This document shows positions 37,953 to 45,706 of a stretch of DNA of 64,000 bases, piece after piece. Under the pieces are notes generated by a model. The model was not told the DNA's origin and searched no databases. It saw only the letters and a list, made by a program, of their open reading frames with translations. Location of the stretch: the NCBI RefSeq assembly GCF_000764535.1, contig NZ_CP009571.1, positions 3,720,001-3,784,000 of the forward strand, given 5' to 3'. This stretch comes from Sphingomonas taxi. GTDB lineage: Bacteria; Pseudomonadota; Alphaproteobacteria; Sphingomonadales; Sphingomonadaceae. The first letter of the stretch is position 1. Each line of letters starts with the position of its first letter. A program made the position numbers and the translations under genes.

Positions 37953-39866
37953 ATGCGCGCCATCCTGCTGTCCTCGCTTGCCCTGCTCTCGGTCGGCGTG
38001 CAGGCGCAGCAGCAGCCGGCGGGTGACATTCCGGCGCAGTTCAAGCTGGTCGACACCGCCAACGATTACATCAAGCGCGAAGTGATGATCCCGATGCGCG
38101 ACGGGACCAAGCTCTACACGGTCATCGTCATCCCCAGGAACGCGACCAACGCGCCGATCGTGCTGACCCGCACGCCCTATAACGCCAAGGCGCGCGCCAA
38201 CCGCAGCGACAGCGCGTCGATGCTGGCGACCTTGCCGCTCGCCGACGAGATTTTCGTCAAGGGCGGCTATATCCGCGTCTATCAGGACGTGCGCGGCAAA
38301 TACGGGTCGGAAGGCGACTATGTCGTCACCCGGCCGGTGATCGGCCCGCTCAACCCGACCAAGGTCGATCACGTCACCGACGCCTATGACACGATCGACT
38401 GGCTGGTGAACAAGGCGAACCTGCCGCAGTCGAACGGCCGCGTCGGCATGATCGGCTCGTCCTACGAGGGCTTCACCGTGGTGATGGCGCTGCTCGCGCC
38501 GCATCCTGCGCTCAAGGTCGCGGCGCCGGAAAGCCCGATGATCGACGGCTGGATGGGCGACGACTGGTTCCATTACGGCGCCTTCCGCCTCGCCAATATC
38601 GCCTGGCTCGGCGGGCAGACCGGCTACAAGGGCAACGGCACCGTGCCGCCGACCGGCGGCTGGGACGATTACGACAATTTCCGCGAGGTCGGCTCGGCGG
38701 GCGACTGGGCGAAGAAGTCGGGCTACGACCAGCTCCCTTATTGGAAGCGGATGTCGCAGCATGCCGCCTATGACGACTTCTGGCAGGGACAGGCGCTCGA
38801 CAAATTGCTCGCCGCCAATCCGTCGAACGTCCCCACGCTCTGGGAACAGGGATTGTGGGACCAGGAGGATATGTACGGCGCGATCACCGCTTGGGAGGCG
38901 CTGAAGGCGAAGGGCAAGGCGGGCAACAATTTCCTCGTGATGGGGCCGTGGCGGCACAGCCAGGTCAATCGCGACGGCCGCAGCCTCGGGCCGTTCCAGT
39001 GGGACGGCGACACCGCCGCGCAGTTCCGCGAGCAGATGGTGCTGCCGCTGTTCGACCAATATCTCAAGGACGGCCCGGCGGCGAACCTGCCGCAGGCGGC
39101 GATCTACAATACCGGCGAGAACCACTGGGACCGCCTCGCCAACTGGCCGCTCGCCTGCGAGAGCGGCTGCGCGGCGCCGCTCAAGCCGATCTATCTCCAG
39201 GCGGATGGCGGGCTGGGCTTCGACAAGGCGGCGGCGGGCGGGGACAGCTATGTCTCCGATCCTGCCAAGCCGGTCCCGCACCTGCCACGCCCGGTCAATT
39301 TCAAGGACGGGCGCTGGGGCGACTGGCTAGTCAGTGACCAGCGCGGATCGGACGGGCGGCCCGACGTGATGACCTATACGACGCCGGTGCTGACCGTGGC
39401 GATGCGCGTGTCGGGCGCGCCGATCGCCGATCTCTATGCGGCGACGACCGGCACCGACGGCGATTTCGTCGTCAAGGTGATCGACGTCTATCCGGCGGAG
39501 AATGCCACCGATCCCAAGATGGGCGGATACCAGCTGCCGATCAGCCTCGACATCTTCCGTGGCCGCTATCGCGACAGCTTCGCGCAGCCGAGCGCGATTC
39601 CGGCCAACAAGGTGCAACATTACCGCTTCCGCCTGCCGACGGTGAACCACGTTTTCCAGCCGGGGCATCGCGTGATGGTGCAGGTCCAGTCGAGCCTGTT
39701 CCCGCTCTACGACCGCAACCCGCAGACCTATGTGCCCAACATCTTCTTCGCCAAGCCGGCGGACTACAAGAAGGCGACGGTGACATTGCGCCGCGGTGGT
39801 GCGACGCCGAGCGCGGTGCTGTTGCCCGTGGTGCCGGTGGAGCAGGCGCAGGCGCGGGGACAATAA
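37953..39866 (+). CDS. Exported alpha-amino acid ester hydrolase (CocE/NonD, S15-like)
   Basis: A 637-aa hydrolase. The signal peptide ends near VQAQ. The alpha/beta-hydrolase domain has nucleophile Ser170 in GSSYEG, Asp303 and His335 (GPWRHS), and a C-terminal jelly-roll domain follows. The segment WDQEDMYG (302-309), with Asp203/204 in GDDWFHYG, reproduces the carboxylate cluster known in alpha-amino acid ester hydrolases, which bind the substrate's free amino group and act on amino acid esters and beta-lactam side chains. The stop is one base from the convergent MpaB-type gene. The physiological substrate is unknown. Confidence 0.9.
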   Translation: MRAILLSSLALLSVGVQAQQQPAGDIPAQFKLVDTANDYIKREVMIPMRDGTKLYTVIVIPRNATNAPIVLTRTPYNAKARANRSDSASMLATLPLADEIFVKGGYIRVYQDVRGKYGSEGDYVVTRPVIGPLNPTKVDHVTDAYDTIDWLVNKANLPQSNGRVGMIGSSYEGFTVVMALLAPHPALKVAAPESPMIDGWMGDDWFHYGAFRLANIAWLGGQTGYKGNGTVPPTGGWDDYDNFREVGSAGDWAKKSGYDQLPYWKRMSQHAAYDDFWQGQALDKLLAANPSNVPTLWEQGLWDQEDMYGAITAWEALKAKGKAGNNFLVMGPWRHSQVNRDGRSLGPFQWDGDTAAQFREQMVLPLFDQYLKDGPAANLPQAAIYNTGENHWDRLANWPLACESGCAAPLKPIYLQADGGLGFDKAAAGGDSYVSDPAKPVPHLPRPVNFKDGRWGDWLVSDQRGSDGRPDVMTYTTPVLTVAMRVSGAPIADLYAATTGTDGDFVVKVIDVYPAENATDPKMGGYQLPISLDIFRGRYRDSFAQPSAIPANKVQHYRFRLPTVNHVFQPGHRVMVQVQSSLFPLYDRNPQTYVPNIFFAKPADYKKATVTLRRGGATPSAVLLPVVPVEQAQARGQ

Positions 39867-39867
39867 G

Positions 39868-40728
39868 TCACCCCTGCGTCGTCGCGCGTTTGGCCGAGCC
39901 GTCGCGCAGCGCCCAGCGCAGCACCGAGCCGATTCCCGCGACGCCGGCGCGGACCGCGGGCTTGCCGAGCGGCGGGCGGTCGAGACTGTGCATCCGCGCC
40001 GCCCAGTCGGGGAGGAGGTCGATGCCGCCCTCCATCAGCACGGTCTGCGCGGGCGCCATCGCGAGGCTGGCGGGTTGCTGGCGGAGCAGCGCGCGCGAGA
40101 CTTCGCGGGTGCGGTGGTCGACGCGTAGCTGCGGGCGGATCGCGAGGAGATAGGCGTCGAGCGCGGCGCGCGTCCTGGGTACGCCGGTCGCGCCGAGCCG
40201 CTCGGCGACGACCGCATATTCGGCGAGATAGCGGTCCTGCTCTGCCGCCGGGAAGGCGGGGTCGCGGTAGCGGCGGTGGGCGGCGAGGAAGCTCGCGACC
40301 TCGGCGACATGGACCCAGGTGAGCAGGTCGGGATCGTTGGCGCTGTAGGGCGTGCCGTCGGGCAGCGTGCCGGCGACGCGGTCGTGGATGCGCCGCACCT
40401 TGGCGATCAGCGCCTCCGCGGTGGCGGTCGAGCCGTAGGTGGTGCCGGAGATGAATTGCGCGGTGCGACGCAGCCGGCCGAGCATGTCGCGGCGGAAGTT
40501 GGAATGGTCCCATACCCCCGCCAGCGCGCCCGGATGGAGCATCTGGAGCAGCAGCGCGGCGACACCGCCCGCCATCATCGCGGTGAAGTCGCCATGGACG
40601 ACCCAGGCGGCCGAGCCGGGGCCGAACAGGCCGTCGTCGCCGGGCGGGCGGGTGAGATCGACCGCGCCGTCGCCAAAACCGACCAGCCGATGCACCTGAG
40701 TCTGGATCGTGTCGCGAAGATCGGCCAT
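39868..40728 (-). CDS. MpaB/DUF2236-family oxygenase-like protein
   Basis: A 286-aa protein of the DUF2236 group (MpaB, latex-clearing-protein relatives). Family blocks are GPGSAAWVVHGDFTAMMAGG (about 36-55), LLLQMLHPGALAGVWDHSNF and TYGSTATAEALIAKVRRIH (about 97-115), with histidines that may ligate heme b. LTWVHVAEVASFLAAHRRY follows. There is no signal peptide. It is convergent with the ester hydrolase and divergent from the methyltransferase gene. The reaction is not known for this subgroup. Confidence 0.85.
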   Translation of the reverse strand: MADLRDTIQTQVHRLVGFGDGAVDLTRPPGDDGLFGPGSAAWVVHGDFTAMMAGGVAALLLQMLHPGALAGVWDHSNFRRDMLGRLRRTAQFISGTTYGSTATAEALIAKVRRIHDRVAGTLPDGTPYSANDPDLLTWVHVAEVASFLAAHRRYRDPAFPAAEQDRYLAEYAVVAERLGATGVPRTRAALDAYLLAIRPQLRVDHRTREVSRALLRQQPASLAMAPAQTVLMEGGIDLLPDWAARMHSLDRPPLGKPAVRAGVAGIGSVLRWALRDGSAKRATTQG

Positions 40729-40781
40729 GCTGTGTCATCTAGTGCGGCCCGGCGGCCAAACCAGTGACGGGAGACGTAACG

Positions 40782-41525
40782 ATGCGCCTGGCTCTTTCGA
40801 TGTTCGCAGCGGCGGCACTGACCACCGCGGTGGTGGCGCAGGACAAAGCGGCGCCCGCCGGCCCGGCGATCACGCGTGCGCTCGCCGATCCCGCCCGCGC
40901 CGATCAGGCGGGCGACGATGCGCGGCGACAGGCGGCGGCGGTGCTCGCCTTCGCCGGGGTGAAGCCGGGCGACACGGTGGTCGATTACCTGCCGGGCGCA
41001 GGCTATTGGACGCGGATCTTCACCGGCGTGGTCGGGCCGAAGGGCAAGGTCTATGCGCTGTGGCCCGCCGCCGGCGCGAAATATGCCGAGAAGAGCCTGC
41101 CGGCGTTGCAGGCGCGCGGCCTCGCCAACGTCGTCGCGCAGGTGCAGCCGACCAACCTGCCGACCACGCCGCAGCCGGTCGACCTGTTCTGGACGGTGCA
41201 GAATTATCACGACATCCCCAACAAGAGCGCGGGCGAGCCGGCGTTGCGCGCGTTCGACGCAGCGGTGTTCAAGCTGCTCAAGACGGGGGGCACCTATGTG
41301 GTGATCGACCATGCCGATGCGCCGGGCACCGCGATGTCGGGCACCGAGACGAAGCATCGGATCGATCCGGCGGCGGTGCGGCGGCAGGTCGAGGCGGCGG
41401 GGTTCCGCTTCGCCGGCGCGAGCAAGGTGCTGGCCAATCCGGCGGACGACCATAGCAAGAACGTGTTCGATCCGGCGGTGCGCGGCAAGACCGACCAGTT
41501 CGTGCTGAAGTTCCGGAAGCCGTAA
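40782..41525 (+). CDS. Exported SAM-methyltransferase-like protein
   Basis: A 247-aa protein with a clear signal peptide (MRLALSMFAAAALTTAVVAQ) and a Rossmann-type methyltransferase core. Motif I is VVDYLPGAGYWTRIF (about 66-80), where the usual GxGxG is relaxed, and later blocks are FWTVQNYHDIPN and KTGGTYVVIDH. ATG 40782 is chosen because GGGAGA precedes it; an in-frame GTG at 40764 would interrupt the signal peptide layout. SAM is not normally present in the periplasm, so the exported form may do something other than methylation. Confidence 0.82.
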   Translation: MRLALSMFAAAALTTAVVAQDKAAPAGPAITRALADPARADQAGDDARRQAAAVLAFAGVKPGDTVVDYLPGAGYWTRIFTGVVGPKGKVYALWPAAGAKYAEKSLPALQARGLANVVAQVQPTNLPTTPQPVDLFWTVQNYHDIPNKSAGEPALRAFDAAVFKLLKTGGTYVVIDHADAPGTAMSGTETKHRIDPAAVRRQVEAAGFRFAGASKVLANPADDHSKNVFDPAVRGKTDQFVLKFRKP

Positions 41526-41534
41526 ACTCGAATA

Positions 41535-41682
41535 TTCCTCTCCCGCCAGGGGGAGGGGGACCAGCGAAGCTGGTGGAGGGGGAGGAAAGAGTGGGAGCCT
41601 GATCGCAAAGCTTCCACCCTTTCCTCCCCCTCCACCATTCGGCTGGCGCCGAACGGTCCCCCTCCCCCTTGCGGGGAAGGAA
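41535..41682. repeat. Large paired inverted intergenic repeat (CTCCCCCTCCACC family)
   Basis: The left unit has CCTCTCCCGCCAGGGGGAG, then CCAGCGAAGCTGG and GGAGGGGGAGGAAAG. The right unit, in inverted order, has CTTTCCTCCCCCTCC, a related GGCTGGCGCC stem and CCCCCTCCCCCTTGCGGGG. The two arms are about 65 nt each and face each other. This fills the gap between the methyltransferase and DUF1440 genes. I recall similar elements in sphingomonad intergenic regions. Confidence 0.8.
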
Positions 41683-41741
41683 TTGGGGGCCTTTTGTTCG
41701 GGTTGCGCGTTACCTCGCCGACTTTTCGGAAGGGAATGCCT

Positions 41742-42218
41742 GTGCCGTCGTTGACCAAGACCCTCGCCGCCGGACTCGCCGGTGGCCTCGTCGCCAGCCT
41801 GGCGATGAACCTGTTCCAGTCGGTGAGCGCGCCGGCGTTCGGGCAGACGGGGAGCAACGACGATCCCTCGACGGTCAAGGCGGCGGACAGCGCCAAGCAG
41901 GCCGTCACCGGCGATGCGGTGACGCAGAAGCATCGCGCGGCGGCGGGAAGCCTCGTCCATTACGCCACCGGCGCCGCCCTCGGCGCAGGCTATGCGCTGG
42001 CGGTGCGGCAATGGCCCGAGTCGAACGCCGGATTCGGATCGGCGTTCGGGGTCGGCGTCGCGACGATGCTCGACGATGTCGCGGTGCCGGCGTTCGGCTG
42101 GGGCCCCGCACCGACCGAGACGCCGCCGGCAACGCATGCCTATGGGCTGGTCAGCCATGTCGTGTTCGGGCTGGTGCTGGAAGGCACCCGGCGGGCGATC
42201 GTCGAGGCGCTCGACTGA
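41742..42218 (+). CDS. DUF1440 (YagU-like) membrane protein
   Basis: A 158-aa protein with three to four hydrophobic segments. LAAGLAGGLVASLAMNLFQ lies at the N-terminus, HYATGAALGAGYALAV in the middle and GLVSHVVFGLVLEGTRRAIV at the end; this resembles YagU/DUF1440. GTG 41742 is preferred because GGAAGGG lies 7 nt upstream; the in-frame ATG at 41736 would have that site touching it. The function is unknown; YagU has been linked to acid tolerance in E. coli, which need not apply here. Confidence 0.78.
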   Translation: MPSLTKTLAAGLAGGLVASLAMNLFQSVSAPAFGQTGSNDDPSTVKAADSAKQAVTGDAVTQKHRAAAGSLVHYATGAALGAGYALAVRQWPESNAGFGSAFGVGVATMLDDVAVPAFGWGPAPTETPPATHAYGLVSHVVFGLVLEGTRRAIVEALD

Positions 42219-42267
42219 GCCCAATTGTGGCAGGATTGTGGCAACGTGGACAAGATGGACATCTTAA

Positions 42268-42295
42268 CGGAAACGATCCGGATCGATCGTTTCCG
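42268..42295. repeat. 11-bp perfect inverted repeat downstream of the DUF1440 gene
   Basis: CGGAAACGATC, six bases (CGGATC), then GATCGTTTCCG. A stable hairpin 50 nt after the DUF1440 stop, without a T-run. It could be a protein-binding palindrome or a weak transcript end. Confidence 0.6.
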
Positions 42296-42350
42296 ATTTG
42301 GTGGTGATTGGTCGGCGATGTGAGCGCAATCGTCGGTCATTCGGCGTCGT

Positions 42351-42409
42351 CCTCACCCTTCGCCGCCTTCGGCGTCTTTCCCCCTCCCGTATGGGAGAAG
42401 GAGTGAGGT
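42351..42409. repeat. Palindromic intergenic element bounded by CCTCAC/GTGAGG
   Basis: CCTCACCCTT at the left and GGAGTGAGG at the right bracket CGCCGCCTTCGGCG and CCCCCTCCCGTATGGGAGAAG. It lies between convergent genes (DUF1440 and the receiver-HisKA_2 kinase) and may end transcription from both sides. It is related to the CCCTCCC-type elements of this window. Confidence 0.65.
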
Positions 42410-42490
42410 GACGATCTACGATTCGGATGGCGTGTAGGACAGGGGTAGCTTGTTCCCCTTGTGGTTCAACGCGCTACCTTATGCCGCGTC

Positions 42491-43531
42491 CTATACCGCG
42501 GCGCGCAGGGTGGCGCGGACGCCTTGGGGGCGGGGTTCGTATTCGACGATCGTCTGCAGGCTCTGCGCCATCGCGCGGATCAGCTTGGTGCCGAGGCCGG
42601 TGCCCTTGGGCGTCGCTTCGGCGGGCATGCCGCAGCCGTCGTCCTCGACCGAGAGACGGAAGGCACGGTCGCCGTCCGCCGCCAGCATCACGCGGATCTC
42701 GCCGCCGTCGCCGGCGGGATAGGCATATTTGCAGGCGTTGGTGACGAGTTCGGTGACGATGACGCCGAGCGAGACCGCCTTGTCGGTGGGCAGGCGGATC
42801 GGCTCGGCGGCGACGCGCAGCGCGTGCGGGGCGTCACCGCTGGTCAGCGTCTCGGCGAGTTCGGCGACGAGCGAGCCGAGATAGTCGCGCATGTCGACGC
42901 TCTCGACGTCGTTGGCCGAATAGAGGCGGCGGTGGACCTGTGCGATTGCGCCGATCCGCCTTTGCGTATCGTCGAGCGCGGCGCGCGCGGTCGGATCGGC
43001 GAGCGCGCCCGCCTGCAACCGCACCATCGCCGAGACGAGCTGGAGCGAATTGGCGACGCGATGATTGACCTCGCCGAGCAACGCCTCGAGCCGCGCGTTG
43101 CTGGCGCGCAGATCCTCCTCGGCGCGCGCCTTCTCGAGCGCCAGCCGGCTGCGGTCGAGCACCTGATCGAAACTGGCGGCGAGCAGGTCGAAGAAGTCGT
43201 CGCCGATGGTCTTGACGACGTAATCGGCGGCGCCCGCCTTGAGCGCGGCGACCGCGATCCGCCCCTCGTCCGAACCGGTGACGTAGACGACCGGCGGCAT
43301 GACGGGGAGCGCGGCGAGCCGTTCGAGCGTCTCCAGCCCGTCCATCCCCGGCATGTAATGATCGACCGCGATCAGGTCGAACGGCTGCGAGGCCGCCAGC
43401 ACCAGCCCCTCGGCGCCGCCCTCCGCGGTGGTGACGCGATAGCCGCGCCGCGCCAGCCCGCGCGCGGCGAGGCGGCGGATGCCGTCGTCGTCGTCGATAT
43501 AGAGTACGCTGGGGTTGGCGGCTTCGGCCAG
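42491..43531 (-). CDS. Receiver-HisKA_2 histidine kinase with non-standard start
   Basis: The reading frame from 43561 down encodes a complete receiver (VLYIDDDDGIRRLAARGLAR, AVDHYMPGMDG, YVVKTIG) then a HisKA_2 kinase core (LLGEVNHRVANSLQLVSAMV) and ATPase domain (TELVTNACKYAYP, DDGCGM, GTGLGTKLI). The only candidate start before the receiver is CTG 43531, 2 nt after the upstream stop. The first standard start in frame is GTG 43402, which would delete half of the receiver. The full form would have 346 residues. It is the third gene of the CHASE3-kinase operon. Sequence error, rare start or frameshift are all possible. Confidence 0.82.
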   Translation of the reverse strand: MAEAANPSVLYIDDDDGIRRLAARGLARRGYRVTTAEGGAEGLVLAASQPFDLIAVDHYMPGMDGLETLERLAALPVMPPVVYVTGSDEGRIAVAALKAGAADYVVKTIGDDFFDLLAASFDQVLDRSRLALEKARAEEDLRASNARLEALLGEVNHRVANSLQLVSAMVRLQAGALADPTARAALDDTQRRIGAIAQVHRRLYSANDVESVDMRDYLGSLVAELAETLTSGDAPHALRVAAEPIRLPTDKAVSLGVIVTELVTNACKYAYPAGDGGEIRVMLAADGDRAFRLSVEDDGCGMPAEATPKGTGLGTKLIRAMAQSLQTIVEYEPRPQGVRATLRAAV

Positions 43532-43532
43532 A

Positions 43533-43979
43533 TCAGTGTTCCTCGACCGCGGGAACCTGGATCACCGACAGGAACAGGCCGAGCTGGCGGATCGCCTGCG
43601 CGAAGCTTTCGTAATTGACCGGCTTGGTGATGTAGACGTTGCAGCCGAGATCGTAGCAGCGCTGGATCTCGATCTTGTCGTCGGTGGTGGTCAGCACAAC
43701 GACGGGGGTCCGCTTCAACGGGCTGCCTTCCGCCTTGATCCGCTGGAGGATGTCGGTGCCGCTCATGTCGGGCAAATTGAGATCGAGCAGGATCAGCGCC
43801 GGCGCGCCCTTGGCGGGACCGTCCTCGGCCTCGAACAGATGGTGGAGCGCCTGGGTGCCGTCGGTGAAGTGCTTGATATCGTTGAGGATGCCGGCGCGAC
43901 GGATATTCTTCTCGATCAGCCGGGCATGGCCTTCGTCGTCCTCGATCATCACGATGCCGACGGATTGATGGGCGTTCAT
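43533..43979 (-). CDS. Single-domain response regulator, Rcp1-like
   Basis: A 148-aa stand-alone receiver of the phytochrome-partner (Rcp1/CheY-like) type: E13/D14/D15, phospho-acceptor D66 (LILLDLNLPD), TTTDD near 97-101 and K119 (YITKPVN). It has no output domain. The ATG overlaps the stop of the CHASE3 kinase (ATGA) and its stop lies next to the apparent start of the receiver-HisKA_2 kinase, so it probably relays phosphate between these kinases. Confidence 0.93.
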   Translation of the reverse strand: MNAHQSVGIVMIEDDEGHARLIEKNIRRAGILNDIKHFTDGTQALHHLFEAEDGPAKGAPALILLDLNLPDMSGTDILQRIKAEGSPLKRTPVVVLTTTDDKIEIQRCYDLGCNVYITKPVNYESFAQAIRQLGLFLSVIQVPAVEEH

Positions 43980-45487
43980 GCTGCGCTGTCCTGACTGACG
44001 TAGGTCTTGGGAAGATTGAGGCGGAAGGTGGAGCCGCGGCCCGGTTCGCTCTCCACGTCGATCGTGCCGCCGAGACGATAGGCGAGCGCCCGGACGTGCG
44101 CCAGCCCGATCCCCTCGCCGGGCTGGTCCTGCTGGCCCGACCGGCGGAACAGGTCGAAGATGCGCTGGTGATCGCGCGGATCGATGCCGCGTCCGTTGTC
44201 GGCGACCGACAGGATGACGCGGTCGCGCCGCGCCTCGCCGGCGACGGTGATGACGCCGGGACGGCCGGGCTGGAGATATTTGGTGGCGTTTTCGATCAGG
44301 TTCGACAGGATCTGTTCGAGCGCGACGCGGTCGGTGACCACCGGCGGGATCGGGCGGTGCACGCTGAAGCTGATGCCGCGCTCGTCGAGCAGGTGGCGGA
44401 TCGAACCGGCGACGGTGTCGGCGATAGCGCCGGGGTCGATCGTCTCGGGTGCGATGACGCGGCGGCCCTCGCGCGATAGTTTGAGGATGGCGTTGATCAG
44501 CCGGTCCATCTTCTGCGTCGAGGTGCGGATGAAGCCGATCGATTCGGGCAGGTCCTCGCGCACCGCGAGCCGCGCCTCCTCGCTGACGATATGCGGCGCC
44601 TCCGCCTCGGCGCGGTCGACCAGTTCGGTGAGCGGGGCGGTGGCGGCGGCGAGTTCGGCAGTGAAGCCCATCACGTTGACCAACGGCGAGCGCAGGTCGT
44701 GGCTGACGATATAGGCGAAACGCTGGATCTCTTCGTTGGCGCGGCTGAGATCGGCGGTCCGCTCGTGGACGGTCTCTTCGAGATGCTCGTTGAACTCGCG
44801 CAGCGAATCGCGCGAGCGGGCGAGGTCGCGGGTATAGCCGAGCACGGTCAGCAGCGAGGCGAGCGCGACGAGGGCGAGCAGCACCGCGGCGAGCGCGAGG
44901 ATGCCGTAGAAGATGCGCACGCTGCGTTGCTGCGCGGCGTCGCGCTCGGCGAGCAGGCGGCGTTCGGTCACCGCCATCCGTTCGAACGCGTCGCGGATCG
45001 CGGTGAGGCGGCGGACGCTCGCCTCGGTGCGGAACAGCGTGACCGCGGTGTCGGCGCGGCCGGCGTCGATCAGCGCGATCGTGCGCGCGCGCTGGGTGAG
45101 CAGCGCCTGGATGTCGCCGCGGAGCTGCCCGAGCGTCGCGACCTGCGCCGGATTGTCGCGGGTGAGGCCTTGCAGATAGCCGAGCGCGGCGGGGGTCGCC
45201 GCCGACCAGCGATGATAGGCGTCGCGATATTCGGGGTTGCCGGTGAGCAGATAGCCGCGCCGCGACGCCTCGCCCTGTTCGATCAGGCGGCGCGCGTTGC
45301 TGACCGCCAGTTCGACCTCATAGGTGTGGTTGACGGAGCGGGTGTGGCTCTCGTTCTGCCCCGTCGCCCAGCCGGCGCCGATCCCCGCCGCGACGAGCGC
45401 GAGGAAGCCGAGCGCCATGAACGTGACGAGCAGGCGGCCGAAACGGCCCTCGGACACGACGAACGGATTGCGGACTTTTCTGATCAC
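43976..45487 (-). CDS. CHASE3-domain sensor histidine kinase
   Basis: A 503-aa membrane kinase. Membrane helix 1 (about 20-42) and helix 2 (about 191-215) flank a helical periplasmic CHASE3 sensor with the signature SRRGYLLTGNPEYRDAYHRW (about 76-95). A coiled linker leads to HisKA with YIVSHDLRSPLVNVMGF (about 258) and an ATPase domain with NLIENATKYLQPG, NGRGIDP and GEGIGLAHV. The start is GTG 45487 with no clear Shine-Dalgarno sequence. It heads the three-gene signalling operon. Confidence 0.92.
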   Translation of the reverse strand: MIRKVRNPFVVSEGRFGRLLVTFMALGFLALVAAGIGAGWATGQNESHTRSVNHTYEVELAVSNARRLIEQGEASRRGYLLTGNPEYRDAYHRWSAATPAALGYLQGLTRDNPAQVATLGQLRGDIQALLTQRARTIALIDAGRADTAVTLFRTEASVRRLTAIRDAFERMAVTERRLLAERDAAQQRSVRIFYGILALAAVLLALVALASLLTVLGYTRDLARSRDSLREFNEHLEETVHERTADLSRANEEIQRFAYIVSHDLRSPLVNVMGFTAELAAATAPLTELVDRAEAEAPHIVSEEARLAVREDLPESIGFIRTSTQKMDRLINAILKLSREGRRVIAPETIDPGAIADTVAGSIRHLLDERGISFSVHRPIPPVVTDRVALEQILSNLIENATKYLQPGRPGVITVAGEARRDRVILSVADNGRGIDPRDHQRIFDLFRRSGQQDQPGEGIGLAHVRALAYRLGGTIDVESEPGRGSTFRLNLPKTYVSQDSAA

Positions 45488-45568
45488 GCGCGCGGCTTTA
45501 CGCGAGCCGATGTCGTTACGCCAGCGATGCTGTCGGGGTGGGGCGCGTGGCGATACCGGCTGTCCATC

Positions 45569-45671
45569 CCGTTCGCCCTGAGCCTGTCGAAGGGCCTGAG
45601 TCTCACCTGCCCCCTTCGACGCCGCCTGCGGCGTCGCTCAGGACAGGCTTCGACAGGCTCAGGGCGAACGG
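45569..45671. repeat. Paired inverted intergenic repeat with central palindrome
   Basis: CCGTTCGCCCTGAGCCTGTC at the left is matched by its reverse complement ending AGGGCGAACGG at the right. Between them lies CGACGCCGCCTGCGGCGTCG, a palindrome. This is the same family as 19445-19513. It sits between the exonuclease 3' end and the CHASE3 kinase start. Confidence 0.85.
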
Positions 45672-45706
45672 TGGGAGGCACATGCCGGCATGCGGGGTAG
45701 CGAAGC

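Noticed and set aside
42351..42409. CRISPR-like repeat
   Set aside because: It is a single palindromic element with no regularly spaced direct repeats or cas genes nearby.
45488..45706. Insertion-sequence remnant
   Set aside because: Inverted arms are present but there is no transposase fragment or target duplication; it fits the short palindromic repeat family instead.
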